Shown here piece by piece: positions 57,829 through 64,000 of a stretch of 64,000 nucleotides of DNA. This DNA is from Pomphorhynchus laevis (Eukaryota > Acanthocephala > Palaeacanthocephala > Echinorhynchida > Pomphorhynchidae), in contig WNNJ02001520.1 in the NCBI GenBank assembly GCA_012934845.2, positions 62,001 through 126,000 of the forward strand, read 5' to 3'. The notes under the pieces were generated by a model that was not told where the DNA came from, made no database searches, and saw only the letters and a program-made list of their open reading frames with translations. The position numbers were made by a program, and so were the translations under genes. Position 1 is the first letter of the stretch, and the number at the start of each line of letters is the position of its first letter.

Positions 57829-58505
57829 CAAATCAGCTGACTGAGTCTACGTATTAAATATAATTATAAAATAAACAAAACATAATAATGCTAAATCAAA
57901 ATTTAATAATTAAATAATAAAATAAATAATTGTTTTTAGATTTTTTATAATTTAAATCAAGTTAAAATAAAAATTGAAATATAAAATAAAAGTCATTTTT
58001 ATGAATTGACTAATAAATAACAGACGTTGTATCAGAATAAGAATTAGAGGTCATCAGGAGGAACTGCTATGCTATCAGGTTTCGGCCCCTAACTCCTCTA
58101 CCCAACATAGCAGTGGTGCCAAATACATGCTAATGATGTATTTCCTCTGAAATAACTATCTAGTATCTTATTCTAATGCAAAGTATATTATTTATTATCC
58201 ATCCATAAAAATTTGTCACTTTAGAGTTTAAATTTATTCTTTATATTATTGTGTTGATTTATATATTTTACTATTTTCTGCTTGATGTTATTTTTATAGT
58301 AACCTAGTTTAAAATATGCATATATTAAATTTTTTAAATGATTTTGAAGAAAGCCAATATCATTACAAATTGTTGCAATTCTTAAAATTTCATTATTTAA
58401 TGTATTATATTTTATATTGTATGGTATGCATGAATGCTCATGCAAACATGTTTCTTATATATTTAAATATATCATCTTTACGATATAAATTAATAGTAGT
58501 TGAAC
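57829..58505 (-). mobile_element. Inverted partial Naiad copy (RT end plus tail), tail-to-tail with 54.66-57.41 kb
   Basis: It is the near-identical reverse complement of 56738-57408, with codons for HEHSCIPYNIKYNTLNNEIL and the complete 3' tail. Small differences (GGCACC for GGCCCC; NLIYAYF for NLIDTYF) show both copies have aged separately for a while. Confidence 0.85.
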
Positions 58506-58509
58506 ATGC

Positions 58510-58890
58510 AAGATTTAACCGTTAGTCTTTTTAACGTCCGGAGGAATCGGCCCAAGAGCAAATCGTATGATTCAAACAATGACTACACTAATAACAAGGT
58601 ATTCCCCGCACACGTACGCAGATTGTGCTATTGATATCAAGCGACGGATAAGTGTTGAAATGGTACGGGGATCGTCTGCTCGTTTACGATCGCACCGTTC
58701 CGAGATGCATTGTGCGGTTATATGCAGGAGAAATGCCAATCATCATGACTGATGAGGAATAACCAATAAATGACAAAATTTATTATTGTAAAACAGTAAC
58801 TTGTAAATTGAGTTTATTAATAATAATGTTTTCAATAAAAAATTGATAAAGTATAACGACGAAACGTCTTGAATAAATTTTATGTTTTAG
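58510..58890 (+). other. Unclassified PLE-like end
   Basis: A 61-codon frame at 58567 matches nothing I recognise. Downstream, TTGATAAAGTATAACGACGA followed by AACGTC resembles the decayed hammerhead string seen at 51.1 kb, suggesting a PLE 3' end. Confidence 0.3.
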
Positions 58891-58899
58891 TTCTCTCTC

Positions 58900-60390
58900 T
58901 TTATGGGTAATTTTATTATTTTAATCAGTATGGTACTAAACCTGTCCAGAGTTTTCATTTATGGTTTTATAACGAGCATCAATTGTATATACCCCGGAAT
59001 GTCAATAACTAATAAACCTCATTATTTATTATTGATTTGAACATAATTGAAAATGTCTTACATTATAAGTATTTATCTTTACTTCTATGATAATGAATAA
59101 CAAATCTGACATAAAATTCAATATAATGTGTCTACTCACCGAATTTAACGTTTATCATAATTATTTAAACGTTCCAAAATATTTTCCTTTTAAGCATAAT
59201 TGCAGTTGAGCATGAATCATAGCAAACAAACATCTAGCGAATCAATAGTAATTTCTATTTGCCAAATTTTGTGCTACAAAAATTTTAACTAATAAGAGAA
59301 AGGTGAAGTAGTTCTACTAAATGTTACCTAATATAACCTTAATAGACACATTTACACCAAGTATTTGGTGTAAATATATGGTGGACACCAAGTATTTTGT
59401 TTAATTAAGTCTTGATTTGTTCTATACAAAGTAACGAATTTTCAAACAAATTTTGCTCTTCTGCGAAAACAGTCAACTGTTATATGCTTATGTAATTAAA
59501 TGTGTATATTGGACAAACAAATAATATGTCGAAATTATAATTTAATATTTAAATAATAATTTAATTATTAATTCAATTTAATAATTACATTTAATTGAAA
59601 TAAGCGTAACTTAATTCTGAAGACATTACAAATAATACGACATGAATATTATAAGATTAAGGCATTATTGTATCCATACACACCGAAGAATAGAACTATA
59701 AATACTAAACTACAAATATTGCCTTGTCGCAAATTTTATTTATATTCAAAAATCTTTCTGAGATACTAAGCAATGTTCTCTGCTAAGCAGAAGTTGATGG
59801 ATCGTGTTCGTAGAGCAGCTGTTAAGAAATAAATTACTATAGAAGACAATAAAGTTACCGAATGAATCAAACTGATGAATGAATTAATCCAGTGTATGAG
59901 CTAGCTACATATGGTCCTATGGTTATCTTAAATTCTGTATTTCTAGATATTAAAGAAACTGATAAACTTAATTTTTTTCATCAGTTTATTCATTTCATTA
60001 TAAAATTTACATTTTAATTATGATACCGTGTTCAAATACAAAATTTTTTACGACAAGTACGACTTGTCTATTTAGCTATCATCGTTGTAATATAAGTGTT
60101 CTTTTGGGCTGAAAACTTATTTATATAATCGGTAAAACCATGACTATCAAAGTATCGTATGTCCAAACATAAAACAAATTCAGATTAACAAAACATTATA
60201 TAAATCCTGTATGTAGAAATACGGATTCATTGGTACCACATATGCTGCTTAGAATTTCGATTCTTTTAAATTTAAATTTAAAATAATAATAATTTATATA
60301 CTTTTATATTACTTTTATATTACTAATATAAAAGTACTTTAATATAAAAATTTAATAATACCTTTATATTATTATTTAAATAATAATACT
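58900..60390. other. Unassigned AT-rich interval
   Basis: Only a short direct repeat (ACACCAAGTATTTGGTG...ACACCAAGTATTTTGTT near 59353-59402) is visible. No coding frame. Confidence 0.6.
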
Positions 60391-60394
60391 TTTA

Positions 60395-60590
60395 TTTTAA
60401 ATTTCAGTTTAAAATTTTAACTTGATATAAAATATATAAAAATAATTATAACAATTATTTAATATTTATAATTATTTATTATTTAATTAATAATATATTT
60501 TAATTATTTAATTATTTAAATTTTATTTATCATTATTTTTTATTTATAAATAATATAAAATACTCATATAGCTGATCTGATATGTGATAT
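60395..60590 (+). mobile_element. Naiad 3' tail fragment
   Basis: It runs from TTATTTTAAATTTCAGTTTA to the family end ATAGCTGATCTGAT. Non-coding. Confidence 0.6.
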
Positions 60591-61730
60591 TTGCAGTCCC
60601 GGCAGATTTGCTGTAAACATTAATGAACCTTCTTTATAAAATTGTCCAAATTACAATTCTTTTAGAGCAATGAAACAATTAGTAGACCGTTTATAAAAAT
60701 GAAATTTAGATTTGCATCTAAATGTGCACGTATTTCTTATGGAAATTATAAATAATCTAGCAAAATTAACTGTTTTTCATAAAATATTAAAGTCGATTTC
60801 GGGAACACAACAGTACCTTGAGATATCGACAGTAACAATATGTAATTATTTTGAATTCCACAAAAATAGTTATATTGTCATACTGTGCTCTGAAATTTTA
60901 AAATACCCGATTGAAAATTATTGCAGTAAGTAGTTATACGAATTCCTTATGAAGAATATCCACTTGAACTCTAAAATTTTATAATAAATTAAATAAAATA
61001 TTATAAAATATTTAAATATTTAAATATTAATATTAAAATATTATCATATTGGAAATAAAATATCATATACCATATTTTTAAAATGATGTAGATGAGCTGT
61101 GGTTTCGAACAAGGTTTAATTGACCTGCCTTTTGAAAGTGGCAAAGTGTTCAAGAAAGGGAATTATGCTTATCTCAGCGGTAGATACTAAGGATTGCTAG
61201 CAATTGATTCTTTAATTAAGATAATTTAACGCAAGACAACTCAACAGAAAGACAATTCGATACATGATTATTAATTAGAAAAATGTTCATCCGTTGTTTA
61301 TTCATTCACAATTGTACCGATTCAAACCTCTGTAGATAAAAATAGGAAATTATAACAAATAAATTTCACAAAAGTTAATTTTGGCGATATTCCGGTAAAT
61401 ATACAATCACGAAATAATTAATTATTTATTTTTCTATGCTCAGAGCAGAGAAACGGTGTACCAAAAACAATCGTAGTTATGGCAAAGATAGTTAAATGGA
61501 TCATATGGTTACGATTTGTTGTTTGTAAATTCCACGACAACAAGTGTAAGAGCGATCTCTGAGTTTAATATGCCTTGCTCCAATATTCTGAAATTTCATC
61601 TGAACTGTTTCTGAGTTTTTGCAAATTACCGAAAGGTCTAATGATACTGATGGTGATCGTGTGCATTTTTAGTGTAAATTAGTTTTCAAGATAGAAACGT
61701 ATCGTTAATTACGTATCGTTAGTTATATTT
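60591..61730. other. Unassigned AT-rich interval
   Basis: No supported gene. A 73-codon frame at 60712 has no recognisable motif. Confidence 0.6.
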
Positions 61731-61734
61731 ATTT

Positions 61735-61905
61735 TTAGTTCCTCCTGACGACCTCTAATTCTTATTCTGATACATCGTCTGTCATTTATTAGTCAATTCA
61801 TAATAATTGACTTTATTTTAAATTTCAATTTTAAATTTTAACTTTATATAAATTATATAAAATCTTATAACAATTATGTATTAATTATAATTATTTATTT
61901 GTTGG
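61735..61905 (+). mobile_element. Naiad 3' tail fragment
   Basis: It begins AGTTCCTCCTGACGACCTCT, in the middle of the structured block seen at 57171, and continues through ATTTATTAGTCAATTCATAA. Confidence 0.7.
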
Positions 61906-62034
61906 CTCTTTCTCCGAGAAAAATAATAAATATAGTATTATTTTTGAGTTTTCGCCAATGCGATTGGCCTCTTTAGAAAACACGAGTCTTTGACAGATGA
62001 TGACATAGTATATAAAAAATAAAAACGGAAGAAT

Positions 62035-62346
62035 TTAACCCATATGTTGTTCAACCAAACTCTTGTCCGGCCATAATTTTAAGCACAAATTTCTGTTATT
62101 GCCGTGCATGGTTGATGCAATTTTGATATGGACCGCCTCCTTGATTAAACGACGAAGTGTATCTCGATCGTATTCAAGAACAGGTGTATTGTCGAAATCA
62201 ATCGTATGTGAATTGCTTAACAAATGATTAAATATTGGTGAAATAACGTCGCCTCTTGTAAGATTACCCTTGTGTTGTACAAGTCTATTTCGTAGTTCTT
62301 GTTTGTTTTGACCGATGTAGACTTTGTTGCAATAATTATCCTGCAT
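62035..62346 (-). pseudogene. PLE GIY-YIG endonuclease fragment (Neptune/Poseidon-like)
   Basis: A 103-codon frame reads CNKVYIGQNKQELRNRLVQH, KGNLTRGDVISPIFNHLLSN, SHTIDFDNTPVLEYDRDTLR and RLIKEAVHIKIASTMHGNNR. It shows the second half of the YIG core and the H...RRLIKEA..I block. It is a longer nuclease type than the two Penelope copies at 46-50 kb, so it is a different PLE lineage. The RT is absent. Confidence 0.75.
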
Positions 62347-62579
62347 AGCCCTCAGGTGGGATCTTCAAGACCAGTTGTATATTTTCTTTTTAGGCAGCAC
62401 TGCCGTTACCAACAAATCAAAGAGAAACCTTTTTTCTTTACGTTTCGCCGCTCCGGCTTTTTCAGAAAAAATATCTACAGCATAAAGGTAAAGTTAGCAA
62501 ATAAAATACATTTTACTAAATATATTAAATTGTTCGCCACGAAAACACGTGTTCGTTGTTTATGCCTGGATCTCTATCC

Positions 62580-62930
62580 ACCATTAACTACCCTATCGCA
62601 TGCATTTCTGCTAGCTTTTTATACGATTCTCTAATTTTATTAAATTTAACGTGATAGAAACACTCGTCGTTACCATGTGATAGGATATGAACCACTACTT
62701 CGTCAGTTACCTGTTTACGCTTTAAATCGCTACGCGAATATTTAAACGTAGATTTAGCGACTTTCCACTCTGTTCTACATATTGTGCACTGCAATTACTG
62801 CAACTGACGAGGTAAATAGCACCTTTAGATACACACGTGGTGTTACCTTTAAGTCTATATTTGCAGTTAGTTATATTGCTTTTATATTCATACGCATTGT
62901 AAGTATTTGTACAGCATTGAGTAAATTTAG
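62580..62930 (-). pseudogene. PLE GIY-YIG endonuclease fragment (Penelope type)
   Basis: On the minus strand it reads GAIYLVSCSNCSAQYVEQSG and KSLNLRLNI, then after a frame change RSDLKRKQVTDEVVVHILSH and FNKIRESYKKLAEMHAIG. It resembles the nuclease at 46.8 kb. YVEQSG in place of YIGQTG alters the core. Only about 350 bp is kept. It faces the Jockey-like ORF1 head to head. Confidence 0.72.
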
Positions 62931-64000
62931 TATGTCGGAGTGTTCAAAGAACTCAATGAAAATTAATTTTCCTGCCAATGCAATAAACGAGGTAAGTGGA
63001 GATTTAGCTTCTCTTGAATATATTCCGGAGGGAGAATCCCCCGGTACCAAAATTATCCAACCTGGTGATTATCAGACTTTTAGTGCCTCTGAAAAGACAG
63101 AACATGTTTAATGTTTTTATAAGAGGCTTTGCTGATCGATTTAAAAAAGGATATTGTTCAATGCGATTAAATATTATGAATCTGAGATTAAAATCTCATT
63201 CTGCACTCCTGATCTGGCAATGTCGTACGTCAACTACTTAAAAAAAGAGCATTCGGAACAAGGTATAATTGCTTCCAAATCAATCCTGGCAACAATAAAG
63301 ATAAATAATATGCCAACATTCATTTCAGAAGAAGATATATCAGCCCTAGAAAGTGATTACAAAATCTCATACGTTCGCTTTATAAAAGGGATTAAATGCT
63401 TCCCCATTCCCGTAGCGTTCTGCAATGCCCCGGTGGATGAAGCTCTAAAACTGTCGATTTCGACATGCAATTCTTTTATGGGGTATAATTTGAGATTTTC
63501 AATAATCAAAACCGACTCACTAACGTACCCTCACTGCAATAATTGTCATCAGTGGGGGCATTGGTCCACTGGATGTTCTTTACCCCATAAGTGCGGCGTG
63601 TGTGGTACAACTGCTATTCATCCTGAGAAGTGCGAAGGTAAGCCATTTTGCGCAAACTGCGGTGGTGAGCATCCCGCATGGTCAAAAAGTGTAAAATCTT
63701 TAAGGCATATCAAAAGAGACACAGGACTGTAACAGCAAAACCGACTAGCTTCGTGGAAGCTGCCTGGTCTAACAAGAAAGAAGACAGGATGCTGGATACG
63801 GAAATCCTGAAACTTCTTGAAATGCAGCATCAGGCATCAATGATCCACCTTGAAAAATTTGTCCAAAAATTGGTGGGTCAATTAGCGGAATCCTTCCGTT
63901 CTCCTCCTGGGAAGACTAACAATATTAAGAAGCCACCAAAATCTAAGAAATGAAACGGGCAGCGCTGAACATGGCCGCTCTGAAGCTTGCTCGGAAGGAT
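62931..64000 (+). CDS. Jockey-like LINE ORF1 (gag-like, zinc knuckles), runs to window edge
   Basis: The frame starts at MSECSKNSMKINFPANAINE (62931), then shifts near 63.1 kb. The long frame from 63154 carries ATIKINNMPTFISEEDISAL, YVRFIKGIKCFPIPVAFCNA, NSFMGYNLRFSIIKTDSL and a cysteine cluster CNNCHQWGHWSTGC...CGVCGTTAIHPEKC...CANCGGEHPAWS, the three-knuckle arrangement of Jockey-type ORF1 proteins. Another shift near 63.69 kb leads to a Gln/Lys-rich tail ending at 63953. The last 45 bases (NMAALKLARKD) may begin ORF2. It is homologous to the minus-strand ORF1 at 22.5-23.3 kb. Confidence 0.82.

Noticed and set aside
62299-62634. 111-codon plus-strand frame
   Set aside because: It overlaps PLE nuclease sequence in antisense and has no motif.

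Overview
The window reads as AT-rich genomic DNA of an invertebrate animal. The first 12 kb hold one recognisable host gene, and the remaining 52 kb are a dense, nested deposit of retroelements. The phylum is left open: the host gene is conserved across metazoans, and the element mix (LINEs of several clades, Penelope-like elements of both domain orders, a Ty3/gypsy element with very short LTRs) occurs in many invertebrates.

Region 1 (about 0-12 kb). A minus-strand, at least eight-exon gene encodes ethanolaminephosphotransferase 1 (SELENOI/EPT1-like), with the CDP-alcohol phosphotransferase signature intact. Its last exon, where animal orthologues carry selenocysteine, lies at or beyond the left edge. 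Its introns hold a five-copy 79-bp satellite, a nuclear copy of mitochondrial cox1 (6.5-7.0 kb), a roughly 1.65-kb inverted-repeat element (7.3-8.9 kb), foldbacks and a Naiad tail.

Region 2 (12-31.6 kb). A Ty3/gypsy element with 70-bp LTRs and a 5-bp target duplication sits in the tail of a Naiad. It is followed by a CR1-like LINE lacking its RT catalytic core (17-19.3 kb), a Jockey-like LINE on the minus strand (20-23.3 kb), and several CR1/L2-like LINEs here called family alpha. One alpha copy (25.7-29.9 kb) is nearly full length and split another Naiad.

Region 3 (31.5-46.3 kb). Fragments of LINEs with a C-terminal restriction-like endonuclease (R2/NeSL type) are interleaved with alpha copies, including two tail-to-tail copies (39.4-45.9 kb) and tiny 3'-end stubs that share a conserved stem-loop.

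Region 4 (46.5-64 kb). Canonical Penelope-like elements (RT then GIY-YIG) show inverted copies of their own 3' ends, hammerhead ribozyme motifs and (AT)n tracts. A permuted Penelope-like element of Naiad type (GIY-YIG before RT) at 54.7-57.4 kb is followed by a tail-to-tail inverted partial copy. Further PLE fragments and the 5' part of a second Jockey-like LINE close the window.

Beyond the left-hand gene I found no other host protein gene. The most interesting material is the Penelope/Naiad zone with several self-cleaving-RNA motifs, the covarying stem-loop at the LINE alpha 3' end with a 59-bp insertion containing only that end, and a recurring pattern of tight foldback duplications inside dead elements.
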